A DNA stretch of 34,601 nt, taken from NCBI GenBank assembly GCA_022563405.1, contig JADFNK010000023.1, positions 1 through 34,601 of the forward strand, read 5' to 3'. Positions 26,003 through 33,649 of this stretch are shown in pieces. The translations under genes and the position numbers were made by a program. Every line of letters begins with the position of its first letter. Within the stretch, counting starts at the first letter, position 1. Under the pieces are notes generated by a model. The model was not told the DNA's origin. It ran no database searches and was given only the letters and a program-made list of their open reading frames with translations. This DNA is from Gemmatimonadota bacterium. Lineage in GTDB: Bacteria; Gemmatimonadota; Gemmatimonadetes; Longimicrobiales; Gaopeijiaceae.

Positions 26003-26499
26003 CACGGGTTCATCCGGTCGTGGCCATCTATCCGGGTTCGTTCGATCCGATCACCAAGGGGCATGAGGACGTGGCTCGCCGCTCGTTGGTCATCGCGGAT
26101 CGGGTATTGGTTGCGGTCGCACGCACAGCGTCTCCGGCGAAGAGCGAGCTTTTCGGGGTCGAAGAGCGGCTGGAAATGGTTGAGGAAGTTTTTCGGGACG
26201 ATGACGGGATCGAAGCCTGCCGGTTCGAGGGTCTGCTTGTCGATTTCGCCCGAGAAGTCGGGGCCCAGTTCGTGATACGGGGTCTGCGGGCGGTCTCCGA
26301 TTTCGAATACGAATTTCAGATGGCCCAGATGAACCGGGAGCTGTGGAGTGGGGCCGAAACCGTATTCCTCACGCCAGATCAGAAGTATTCTTTTCTTTCC
26401 GCGTCCCTCGTCCGGGAGGTCTCTCGTCTTGGGGGTGACGTGTCCCGGTTCGTGTCCGAACCCGTTTTGAGACACTTACGAAAAATTTCGGGGGAGTGA
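25999..26499 (+). CDS. coaD: Phosphopantetheine adenylyltransferase
   Basis: CoaD makes dephospho-CoA from 4'-phosphopantetheine and ATP. The 166-residue product has the nucleotidyltransferase motif YPGSFDPITKGH (His22), RGLRAVSDFEYEFQMAQMNR for substrate binding, and KYSFLSASLVREV, all family hallmarks. It ends the recJ-rsmD-coaD overlap chain. The 176-nt gap after it holds no clear gene; a weak hairpin (CGTCC with GGACG near 26545) is the only structure I see. Confidence 0.97.
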   Translation: MTRVHPVVAIYPGSFDPITKGHEDVARRSLVIADRVLVAVARTASPAKSELFGVEERLEMVEEVFRDDDGIEACRFEGLLVDFAREVGAQFVIRGLRAVSDFEYEFQMAQMNRELWSGAETVFLTPDQKYSFLSASLVREVSRLGGDVSRFVSEPVLRHLRKISGE

Positions 26500-26675
26500 G
26501 TTTGACGGGCCCCCGGGGTGTGGAATTCGGCAGCCGACCCCCCGTCCTCTCCAGGGGACGATCCAAAGAAAACAAACCGTGAGTATTGCCCCGATGGGTC
26601 ATTCCCTCTTATCGTTTTTCTTCCGGTTCGGTCGCGCTTATGCGTTTCCGGGCGCCCATCCCAAGCGGAGGAACC

Positions 26676-27008
26676 ATGTCATTCCAGGTGAGCAAGTCGG
26701 GCGACGTGACGGTCATCGATGTTGAAGGACAGCTCATCGTCGGAAATCGCCAGGAGTTGAAGCAGAAAGTTCTCGATGAGCTCGAGAAGGGGGAACGCAG
26801 GTTCGTCGTGAATTTTTCTGAAACAGGATACATCGACTCCTCCGGTTTGGGCGTGCTTGTTTCGCTCTCCAAGAAAATTCGTGAGCAGGACGGTGAGCTG
26901 CGACTGGCCAGCCTCAACGAGGACCTGAGAACCCTGTTCGAGCTCACGAAGCTGGACACACTCTTCACCATCGCCGATTCGCGGGAAGAGGCGCTGGAGG
27001 GATTCTAA
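26676..27008 (+). CDS. STAS-domain anti-sigma factor antagonist
   Basis: This 110-residue protein is a SpoIIAA/RsbV-type antagonist: unphosphorylated it binds the partner kinase and frees the kinase's target. The phosphorylation site motif YIDSSGLGVL puts the acceptor at Ser55 or Ser56. ATG 26676 follows GCGGAGG with good spacing; the frame extends upstream to 26586 without homology. It is followed by a matching kinase and phosphatase, so the three form a complete partner-switching set. No sigma factor gene is adjacent, so the output is unknown. Confidence 0.92.
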   Translation: MSFQVSKSGDVTVIDVEGQLIVGNRQELKQKVLDELEKGERRFVVNFSETGYIDSSGLGVLVSLSKKIREQDGELRLASLNEDLRTLFELTKLDTLFTIADSREEALEGF

Positions 27009-27040
27009 GGAGTCCCGCCGGATCCAGCGGAGGATAGTGC

Positions 27041-27463
27041 GTGGACCAAGAACTCATTCTCGAGTTGCCGAACGACATTCGTTCGATCGAACACGCCGTG
27101 GAGTATGTCACGCGGCACTGTAGCAGTTGCTGTGACTACGCCCGCCGTTTGAATTTGAACTTCCGGGTCGGACTTACCGAGGCCCTTTCCAACGCCATGC
27201 TCTATGGCAATGACAGCGACCCCGAGAAGCGTGTTCGTGTCGAAGTCACGATAAAGCACGAAGAGGTCTCGGTAATAGTCACGGACCAGGGCATGGGCTT
27301 CGATCCCGCGTCGGTGCCCGATCCGACCCTCCCCGGCAACATCTCCAAGACCGGGGGCCGTGGCATTTTCCTGATGAAGGCCCTGATGGATGAAGTGAAG
27401 TTCAATGAGCGGGGGAATTCGGTGACCTTGGTCCTGCGTTTCGAGGGAGAGGCCTCGGCATGA
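27041..27463 (+). CDS. RsbW/SpoIIAB-type ATP-binding serine kinase (anti-sigma factor)
   Basis: The 140-residue GHKL-fold protein has the N box EALSNAMLYGND, G1 box DQGMGFDP and G2 region GGRGIFLMKALMDEV. It should phosphorylate the upstream STAS protein and bind a target, classically a sigma factor. An unusual Cys cluster, HCSSCC, lies in the N-terminal helix region near residue 28 and could respond to redox or bind metal. GTG 27041 has GGAGG about 8 nt upstream. The stop overlaps the phosphatase gene (ATGA). Confidence 0.9.
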   Translation: MDQELILELPNDIRSIEHAVEYVTRHCSSCCDYARRLNLNFRVGLTEALSNAMLYGNDSDPEKRVRVEVTIKHEEVSVIVTDQGMGFDPASVPDPTLPGNISKTGGRGIFLMKALMDEVKFNERGNSVTLVLRFEGEASA

Positions 27464-29037
27464 GCCCGGGAGGCGCCTCGCCCCCTGTCCTTCCGCTTCC
27501 CGTTCGTGAGACCCTGGACGGCTTCAGGTCCCACCTCGATCTGGATCTCCAGGTATGGACCCTCGGGGAGGATGGTAGCAGGACGGCCCAGGTCTATCCG
27601 ATTCCGGATAACGGCGCCCCCGCCGGGATCCGGGAGCCGTTGCCGGACAGTCTCCTCTGCTCTCTGTCCCCGAAAAGTGGTCTGGCCCTGCAGCTCGAAA
27701 TCTCCTCCTCGGACGGATTGGCGGTGGAAGGTGTCGCTTCCTTCGTACAGGCGGGGGTGGAGCGGGTGCTCGACCTCATGCAGGAGGTCGACTTTTTCAC
27801 CCGCGAGCTGTCGGAGCGGTATGAGGAAATCAACCTGCTGTATTCGATCAGCGAGACGCTCGGTTCAATCCTCATTCTCGAGGAAGCCACGGAGGAAATC
27901 CTCAGAGAGGTTTGTGACGTATTAGATGCCGAGAGGGGGTCTCTCTGGGTCTATGATCGCGACAGAGATCTGCTTCGTCTCACAGCGGCCGTGGGCCCGG
28001 GTTCCGGCGAGCCCCTCGATACGCGTACTCCGGACTTGGTCACGTCACGGGTTTTCGAGGAAGGCCGTGCCCAGATCGGCGGCCGCGGGGATTTGGACGA
28101 CCCTCGCTCGGGGGGTGCCACAACGGACATTTCGGTCCCCATCAGCTACAGCCGTCGTTCAGTGGAAAGTAGGATCGTAGGTGTCATCGACCTCTTCAGA
28201 CGCTTACGTGCCGACCCCTTCACGACGAGCGACAAGAAGCTTCTCTCGGCGATCGCGAGTCAGGTGGGTGCGGCGCTCGAGAACAACCGGCTCATTCAGG
28301 AAACCCTCGCGCAGGAGAGGATGACCCACGAGATGGAGCTGGCGCACCATCTCCAAATGAAGCTGCTGACATCGCCAGAGGCGTTCGACCGGGCGGATGT
28401 CGCAGCCCGAGTGGCGTCCGCGGAACGGGTCGGTGGGGACTTCTTCCATCTCTTTAAGCTACCGTCGGGGAAAATCGGCGTGATGATCGGAGACGTATCG
28501 TCTCATGGCTTCCCAGCCGCCCTGATCATGGCGCTGTGTCTGAGTGCTGCAAGCATTTATGCCATGGAATCGCCCGATCCGGCGGAGGTGCTTCGGGCGC
28601 TCGACGATGCGCTGAGTGGCGAGCTCGAGACCACCGAGATGTCCGTCAGCCTCTGTTATGTCGTGATCGATCCAGTGGCCGGGACGGTTCGGTACTCGAA
28701 TGCCGGCCATCCACACGCATGGATCTTCCGATCCAACGGCGATTCCATGCGGCTCGGTGCCACCGACCCGCCTATGGGGTTTGCGGGTCCCGAGTCGTAT
28801 GCCGCGGAAGGGTTGTCTTGGCAGAACGGAGACACCCTCGTCCTCTTCACCGATGGTCTGTCCGACACACTGGCGACGCCTGAGCCGGGGAGCGGGGAGG
28901 CCGCGGTCCTCGATGCGGTGAAGAGAGAGTTGAAGGCGGATCCCGCCCACATCGTCGATGTCCTGTTCGAAATGACCGACGCCGCCAACCCGGTCAATCC
29001 GGTGGACGACCGGACCGCGTTGGTTCTCCGAACCTGA
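27460..29037 (+). CDS. GAF-SpoIIE (RsbU-type) serine phosphatase
   Basis: This 525-residue protein would dephosphorylate the STAS antagonist and so switch the module on. An unrecognised N-terminal region (about 1-115) is followed by a GAF sensor domain (about 135-280), a short coiled-coil linker with MELAHHLQMKLL, and the SpoIIE/PP2C domain (about 315-525). Metal-binding motifs VGGDFFH, IGDVSSHGFPAAL, LFTDGLSD and DDRTALVL are present. The usual GDVSGHG is GDVSSHG, a mild change. No membrane segment is seen, so the signal is probably cytoplasmic and enters through GAF. Confidence 0.92.
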   Translation: MSPGGASPPVLPLPVRETLDGFRSHLDLDLQVWTLGEDGSRTAQVYPIPDNGAPAGIREPLPDSLLCSLSPKSGLALQLEISSSDGLAVEGVASFVQAGVERVLDLMQEVDFFTRELSERYEEINLLYSISETLGSILILEEATEEILREVCDVLDAERGSLWVYDRDRDLLRLTAAVGPGSGEPLDTRTPDLVTSRVFEEGRAQIGGRGDLDDPRSGGATTDISVPISYSRRSVESRIVGVIDLFRRLRADPFTTSDKKLLSAIASQVGAALENNRLIQETLAQERMTHEMELAHHLQMKLLTSPEAFDRADVAARVASAERVGGDFFHLFKLPSGKIGVMIGDVSSHGFPAALIMALCLSAASIYAMESPDPAEVLRALDDALSGELETTEMSVSLCYVVIDPVAGTVRYSNAGHPHAWIFRSNGDSMRLGATDPPMGFAGPESYAAEGLSWQNGDTLVLFTDGLSDTLATPEPGSGEAAVLDAVKRELKADPAHIVDVLFEMTDAANPVNPVDDRTALVLRT

Positions 29038-29060
29038 GTGGAGCACGGCGTCGTTAGCTG

Positions 29061-29861
29061 ATGCGGGCGAAGAAGTCTCTCGGACAGAACTTCCTCGTAG
29101 ACGTTTCGATTCAGCAGAAGATCGTCGAGGCCCTCGGCTGTTCGAGGTCGGACACCGTGTTGGAGATCGGCCCGGGCCGGGGCGCGCTCACACGGCACCT
29201 GGTTGGCCGGGCGGGGCATCTGGTGCTCGTGGAGTTGGACGACGGGTTCGCAGGGACGCTCCAAGACGAGTGGGGCACGCGCCCCGATGTGGACGTCCTC
29301 CATCAGGATTTTCTGAAGTTGGATTGGGCTGCCGTGGTCCCGGATCCGGCGGAGCTACTCGTCGTGGGAAACATCCCGTACAACATCACGGCACCCATCA
29401 TCTTCAAACTGCTCGAACGCCCCCGTCCCCGGGACATCATTCTGATGGTGCAACGCGAGGTGGCCGACCGACTCGTCGCTGAGCCCAGTACGGGCGAGTA
29501 CGGGGCGCTGACCGTCGGCGTCCGGTGCGTCGCATCGGTGGAGAAGGTTGTGCATGTGCCTCGAACTGCGTTCCGACCTGTGCCCGGGGTGGACTCGACC
29601 GTGGTAAGAATCACTCCCTTCGCGCCTCCGCCTCTCTCGGCCGACGAGGAGCGCTCACTCAGAGTGCTCACTCGGGCCGCCTTCACTTGGCGGCGAAAGC
29701 AGATACAGAAAATTCTGCGCGATCACGAGGCGCTGCGACTCTCCCGCGATCGGTTGGACGACCTCACCCGGGAAACCGGGTGGGACCTTACGCGCAGGCC
29801 AGAAACGTTGTCCCCGGACGACTTCGTTCGTCTGTCCGGATTCATCGACAGGATCGCCTAG
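29061..29861 (+). CDS. rsmA: 16S rRNA dimethyladenosine transferase RsmA (KsgA)
   Basis: RsmA dimethylates two adjacent adenosines near the 3' end of 16S rRNA. The 266-residue product starts MRAKKSLGQNFL and has the SAM motif EIGPGRGALT, catalytic NIPY at 104-107, and AFRPVPGVDSTVV. The ATG at 29061 lies 23 nt after the phosphatase gene without a strong ribosome binding site, so coupling to it is possible. The gap after the stop contains a GTGGC/GCCAC inverted repeat without a T tract, then the rex promoter. Confidence 0.96.
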   Translation: MRAKKSLGQNFLVDVSIQQKIVEALGCSRSDTVLEIGPGRGALTRHLVGRAGHLVLVELDDGFAGTLQDEWGTRPDVDVLHQDFLKLDWAAVVPDPAELLVVGNIPYNITAPIIFKLLERPRPRDIILMVQREVADRLVAEPSTGEYGALTVGVRCVASVEKVVHVPRTAFRPVPGVDSTVVRITPFAPPPLSADEERSLRVLTRAAFTWRRKQIQKILRDHEALRLSRDRLDDLTRETGWDLTRRPETLSPDDFVRLSGFIDRIA

Positions 29862-29922
29862 GAGGGTAATCGGAAAGGGGGTGGCAGCATTGCGAACGCC
29901 ACGGCCCAGCCTCACGTGGGCT

Positions 29923-29934
29923 GCCAACGTTGGC
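29923..29934 (+). promoter_or_regulatory. Perfect 12-bp palindrome over the rex -35 region
   Basis: GCCAACGTTGGC is a perfect inverted repeat and overlaps the proposed -35 box TTGGCG (29930-29935). It could be a second regulator site; no known operator was recognised. Confidence 0.5.
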
Positions 29935-29959
29935 GTACACGAGCCAGGCCGATTAATAT
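29930..29959 (+). promoter_or_regulatory. Predicted rex promoter
   Basis: TTGGCG at 29930-29935 and TAATAT at 29954-29959 are 18 nt apart. The -10 box abuts the Rex operator, so bound Rex would block RNA polymerase. Predicted by sequence match only. Confidence 0.5.
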
Positions 29960-29976
29960 TGTGAAGATTTTCACAA
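29959..29976 (+). promoter_or_regulatory. Rex operator
   Basis: TTGTGAAGATTTTCACAA is a perfect match to the Rex site form TTGTGAA-N4-TTCACAA. It lies 31 nt before the rex start and overlaps the predicted -10 box, the expected arrangement for NADH/NAD-responsive autorepression. Confidence 0.92.
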
Positions 29977-30007
29977 GCGTAGTTGTGTTGGGAAAATGGG
30001 GTCATAG

Positions 30008-30649
30008 TTGTCTATTTCTCGTAGAATTTCAGAATCGGCGGTCCGCCGGCTGTCCCTCTACCTTCGGATTCTGGAGGATCTGGAGCGTGAGGGTCGAACT
30101 ACTGTGTCCAGCGAAGAGATGTCGGGTCGGAGCGCGACCACCGCTGCCCAGGTCCGGAAGGATCTCTCACTATTTGGCTCGTTCGGAAAACGTGGGCTCG
30201 GATACGGCGTCGCTGAACTGGCCGTACGGCTCAAGAAGATCTTGGGTCTCGACCGGCGGTGGCGCGTGGCCCTCGTGGGGGCAGGACGCATCGGGTCGGC
30301 CCTGGTGGAGTACGGTGGTTTCGGTGAGCGCGGATATGATGTGGTGGCCATCTTCGACTCCGATGCGTCCAAGGTTGGCGGGGCGTGGGGTGGGCTGCGT
30401 GTGCGCGATATCAGCGAGTTCGAAGCGGTGGCCGACGAAGAGAGTGTCGAAATCGTGATTCTCGCGATTCCGGTGGAGGCCGTCCCCTCGGTCATGGAGC
30501 ACGTCAAGAAGGCGGGTGTAAGGGGTATTCTCAACTTCGCCCCTACCAAGCTGAAGGTCCCCTCGGGTGTTGCCGTGAAGGACGTAAACATGGTCATGGA
30601 GCTCGAAGCCTTGTCCTTTGCCTTGAGCCAGGAAGACGAGGAGGAATGA
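30008..30649 (+). CDS. rex: Redox-sensing transcriptional repressor Rex
   Basis: Rex senses the NADH/NAD ratio: it binds its operator when NADH is low and releases it when NADH rises. The 213-residue product has the N-terminal winged helix with RLSLYLRILEDLE and SATTAAQVRKDLSLFGSFGKRGLGY, then the Rossmann domain with VGAGRIGSAL and NFAPTKLKVP near the end. TTG 30008 is the only start that keeps the whole winged helix. A perfect Rex operator sits directly upstream. The stop overlaps the next gene (ATGA). Confidence 0.96.
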   Translation: MSISRRISESAVRRLSLYLRILEDLEREGRTTVSSEEMSGRSATTAAQVRKDLSLFGSFGKRGLGYGVAELAVRLKKILGLDRRWRVALVGAGRIGSALVEYGGFGERGYDVVAIFDSDASKVGGAWGGLRVRDISEFEAVADEESVEIVILAIPVEAVPSVMEHVKKAGVRGILNFAPTKLKVPSGVAVKDVNMVMELEALSFALSQEDEEE

Positions 30650-31488
30650 GCACGGATCGGACTCTGATCCACTTGGCCGCTTCCGTGCTCGAGAAAGGGC
30701 CCATGCATACCGTGGCTCTCGCGCACGAGGCTTTGGGGCTCACCGGAAATCCCGGGGCCGCATCCGCGGCCGTGTTTACACTCTTGGGGCCTGATTCGAG
30801 GTTCCGGGTCGACGGCGAAGGCGTCTGGTCGATGGCGGGACCTCGCCCCGGGACTCCGCTCTCCGAGTTGTGTTATGCGGTGGTAGACGTCGAGACGACG
30901 GGCGGGAGCTACGCTCACGGTCACCGCATGACTGAAATCGCCATCTACGAAGTGCGGTGCGGTGTGGTGGAAGACGAATACCGGTCGCTGGTCAATCCGG
31001 GAAGGAGCATCCCCCGCCACATCGCAGCGCTGACGGGGATCAACGATCGTATGGTTGCTTCCGCGCCCTTCTTCGACCACATCGCAGCCGATGTGCTGGA
31101 GCGACTCGAGGGCCGGATTTTTGTAGCGCACAATGTGCGATTCGACTGGGGTTGGGTCAGTCGGCAGCTCGCCGAAGCCCTCGGAGAGGTTCCCGACGTC
31201 GAGCGCCTGTGTACGGTCCAGATGGCACGCCGCCTCCTGCCTCGGCTTCGGCGCCGGAATCTCGACGAAGTCGCGCGCCACTATGGAATCGACGTCGCGG
31301 ATCGTCACCGGGCCCACGGAGATGCCTTGGCCACCGCGCGTATTCTGATCCGGCTGCTCGATGAGGCGGGTCGGGAGGGACTCGCCGACCTCGACGCCCT
31401 CAGGGCTTTTCTCCGGAAGCGGGGACGGCGTTCACGACCGCGGCAGGGCCAGCAGCTCTCTCTCGGGTTCCACTCCCGGACCGATTAG
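30646..31488 (+). CDS. DEDDh 3'-5' exonuclease (DnaQ/Pol III epsilon-like) with N-terminal helix-turn-helix-like region
   Basis: The exonuclease domain (about residues 76-250) has all catalytic residues: Asp81 and Glu83 in VVDVETTGG, Asp167 in HNVRFDWGW, and His221 and Asp226 in HRAHGDA. The first 70 or so residues form a separate region, helices followed by SRFRVDGEGVWSMAG, resembling a small winged helix of the HARE-HTH kind; this is inference. There is no polymerase domain. A basic C-terminal tail ends QQLSLGF, which looks like a beta-clamp binding motif (QLSLF-like). The gene overlaps rex by 4 nt, so its expression should follow Rex. Confidence 0.88.
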   Translation: MSTDRTLIHLAASVLEKGPMHTVALAHEALGLTGNPGAASAAVFTLLGPDSRFRVDGEGVWSMAGPRPGTPLSELCYAVVDVETTGGSYAHGHRMTEIAIYEVRCGVVEDEYRSLVNPGRSIPRHIAALTGINDRMVASAPFFDHIAADVLERLEGRIFVAHNVRFDWGWVSRQLAEALGEVPDVERLCTVQMARRLLPRLRRRNLDEVARHYGIDVADRHRAHGDALATARILIRLLDEAGREGLADLDALRAFLRKRGRRSRPRQGQQLSLGFHSRTD

Positions 31489-31515
31489 ATTAGGCGTCTC
31501 CGCCGCGGTGGCGGG

Positions 31516-31551
31516 ATGAAACTCCACGAGCAAACGGGCGGTTATGGGTGA
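31516..31551 (+). other. Possible 11-codon leader ORF overlapping the thiolase start
   Basis: ATG 31516 opens an 11-codon frame ([11 protein letters not shown]) whose TGA at 31549-31551 overlaps the first codons of the thiolase gene (ATGGGTGA). The thiolase ATG lacks a good ribosome binding site, so translation could be coupled through this frame. It may be chance. Confidence 0.25.
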
Positions 31552-32755
31552 GAAGGCGAGAACTCCAGTAATTCTCGGAGGTGGCCGCACTCCGATCGGC
31601 CGCTTTCTCGGCGGTCTATCTTCCCTCGCCGCCCCCGAGCTCGGCGGGGTAGCGATCCGGGCGGCGATAGAACGATCCGGTATCGCCCCGGAGAGTGTCG
31701 ACGAAGTCATCATGGGTAACGTCGTCGTGGCGGGTGAGGGCCAGGCCCCGGCCCGGCAGGCCGCGATTTCGGGTGGGGTTCCCGAAACCGTCCCCTCCTT
31801 CACCGTCAACAAGGTCTGCGGATCGGGCTTGAAGGCCGTGATGCTCGCGGCTCAAGCGATTCGAGCAGGGGACGCCCACGTGGTCGTAGCCGGGGGCATG
31901 GAGTCGATGTCGAACGTGCCTCACTACGTGCGGGGGCTGCGATCCGGTGTGAAGTTCGGCGATCAAACACTCGAGGACGGCTTGGTGTTGGATGGTCTGT
32001 GGTGTGCCTTCGGCAATTGCCATATGGGCGGTCACGCCGAGTATACGGCTGCGAAGGCGGGGATTTCGAGGACCGACGCCGACGAGTTCTCACTTCGCTC
32101 CCACCGTCTGGCGATCGCCGCCATGGACGGTGGTAAATTCGAGCAGGAAATCGTTGCGGTGTCCATCGACACACGTAAGGGCACCACCGTGGTCGATTCC
32201 GACGAGAGCCCACGTCGCGACTCCTCGCTGGAGGCACTCGGGAAGCTGCGGCCCGCTTTTGGGGCCGACGCCCCGGATGACATCGAAGAGCTGGTCGTGA
32301 CCGCGGGAAACGCCCCAGGACTCAATGACGGAGCGGCGGCGGTCGTGGTTGCCTCGCTCGAGTTTGCTCAGGCGCAGGGCATACCGGTCCGCGCCGAGAT
32401 TTCGGCCTATGCCGCCTCCGGAACCCACCCCCGGGATCTGTTTTTCGCCCCTATCGCCGCGGTGAAGAACCTGATGGAAAAAGAGCACACGGGCATCGGG
32501 GACTATGGGCTGGTCGAGTTGAACGAGGCGTTTGCGGTGCAGGCCTTGGCGGACATGAGGGGGCTCGAGGTGGATCCGGAGCGCGTGAACGTCCACGGGG
32601 GTGCAGTGGCCCTCGGACATCCGATCGGCGCCTCAGGTGCACGTATCCTGGTGACCCTCCTCGGGGCGATGGAGGATCGGGATGTGGAGGCTGGTTTGGC
32701 GACACTCTGTCTGGGCGGAGGTAACGCGGTGGCGGTCTCGATCCGCCTGATGTGA
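31544..32755 (+). CDS. Acetyl-CoA acetyltransferase (thiolase)
   Basis: This 403-residue thiolase joins two acetyl-CoA to acetoacetyl-CoA or runs the reverse. Catalytic Cys92 is in [11 protein letters not shown]; the second His is in [14 protein letters not shown] and the second Cys in [21 protein letters not shown] and [12 protein letters not shown] are typical. The biosynthetic class fits best. The ATG at 31544 lies 55 nt after the exonuclease gene with a weak ribosome binding site. The stop overlaps a possible GTG start of the next gene. With the hydroxyacyl-CoA dehydrogenase it makes a two-step C4 module. Confidence 0.94.
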   Translation: MGEKARTPVILGGGRTPIGRFLGGLSSLAAPELGGVAIRAAIERSGIAPESVDEVIMGNVVVAGEGQAPARQAAISGGVPETVPSFTVNKVCGSGLKAVMLAAQAIRAGDAHVVVAGGMESMSNVPHYVRGLRSGVKFGDQTLEDGLVLDGLWCAFGNCHMGGHAEYTAAKAGISRTDADEFSLRSHRLAIAAMDGGKFEQEIVAVSIDTRKGTTVVDSDESPRRDSSLEALGKLRPAFGADAPDDIEELVVTAGNAPGLNDGAAAVVVASLEFAQAQGIPVRAEISAYAASGTHPRDLFFAPIAAVKNLMEKEHTGIGDYGLVELNEAFAVQALADMRGLEVDPERVNVHGGAVALGHPIGASGARILVTLLGAMEDRDVEAGLATLCLGGGNAVAVSIRLM

Positions 32756-32775
32756 ACGCGGATTCCGAGGACATC

Positions 32776-33630
32776 ATGGGCATCCAGATTGTGACGGTGG
32801 TGGGCGGCGGGATCATGGGAAACGGGATCGCGCACGTGTGCGCGCTGAGCGGGCGAGAGGTACGGATCACCGATGTGTCACAAGACGTCTTGGACGGGGC
32901 ACTCGCGACGATCGCCAAAAATCTGGACCGGCAGGTCAACAAAGAGATTATTACCGCAGCCGGGCGGGACGAGGCCCTCGAGCGGATCCGGCCGATGACC
33001 GATCTGGATGCCGCCGCCGCCGGGGCGCAGTTGATCATCGAAGCCGTGCCCGAAAAGGCAGACATCAAGTACGATCTCTTTCGCCGGCTCGATACGATCG
33101 CCTCTGCCGAAGCGATCCTGGCGAGCAACACGTCTTCCATCTCGATCACCGCTATTGGCGCCGAGACGGCACGTCCCGACCGTGTCATCGGAATGCACTT
33201 CATGAATCCGGTTCCGGTGATGACGCTGATCGAAGTGATCCGCGGACTGGCCACGAGTGATGCCACCACCGCCGCCGTAATGGATTTTTCCAGGGACCTG
33301 GGCAAGACCCCCGTGGAGGTCAACGACTTCCCGGGTTTCGTCTCGAATCGAATTCTGGGACCCATGATCAACGAGGCGGTATTCGCATTGATGGAGGGTG
33401 TGGCCGACGTTGAGGCGATCGATTCGGTCATGAGGCTCGGCATGAACCACCCCATGGGACCGCTGGCGTTGGCCGATCTGATTGGGCTGGACACCTGCCT
33501 CAACATCATGGAGGTCTTACATCGGGAGCTGGGAGACGATCGCTATCGGCCTTGTCCGCTCCTTCGCAAGTACGTCGCGGCGGGTTGGCTAGGGCGTAAG
33601 ACAGGCCGCGGTTTCCACAGGTACAGCTAG
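32776..33630 (+). CDS. 3-hydroxybutyryl-CoA dehydrogenase
   Basis: The enzyme interconverts acetoacetyl-CoA and 3-hydroxybutyryl-CoA with NAD(P)H. The 284-residue product shows the dinucleotide site [13 protein letters not shown] at the N-terminus, SNTSSISIT, the catalytic [15 protein letters not shown] with its His, [12 protein letters not shown] and [19 protein letters not shown] chose ATG 32776 for its GAGG at 5-nt spacing and the family's usual length; GTG 32752, overlapping the thiolase stop (GTGA), would add 8 residues. It is one of the genes placed downstream of the Rex-controlled promoter. Confidence 0.94.
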   Translation: MGIQIVTVVGGGIMGNGIAHVCALSGREVRITDVSQDVLDGALATIAKNLDRQVNKEIITAAGRDEALERIRPMTDLDAAAAGAQLIIEAVPEKADIKYDLFRRLDTIASAEAILASNTSSISITAIGAETARPDRVIGMHFMNPVPVMTLIEVIRGLATSDATTAAVMDFSRDLGKTPVEVNDFPGFVSNRILGPMINEAVFALMEGVADVEAIDSVMRLGMNHPMGPLALADLIGLDTCLNIMEVLHRELGDDRYRPCPLLRKYVAAGWLGRKTGRGFHRYS

Positions 33631-33649
33631 GAGAGAAGTCGGGAGGCCG

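Noticed and set aside
26500-26675. Terminator or promoter between coaD and the STAS gene
   Set aside because: Only a 5-bp hairpin without a T tract and weak TTGACG-like sequence near 26503 are present; not enough for a call.
30058-31317. 419-codon antisense frame across rex and the exonuclease gene
   Set aside because: It is a shadow of two strongly supported genes and has no domain features.
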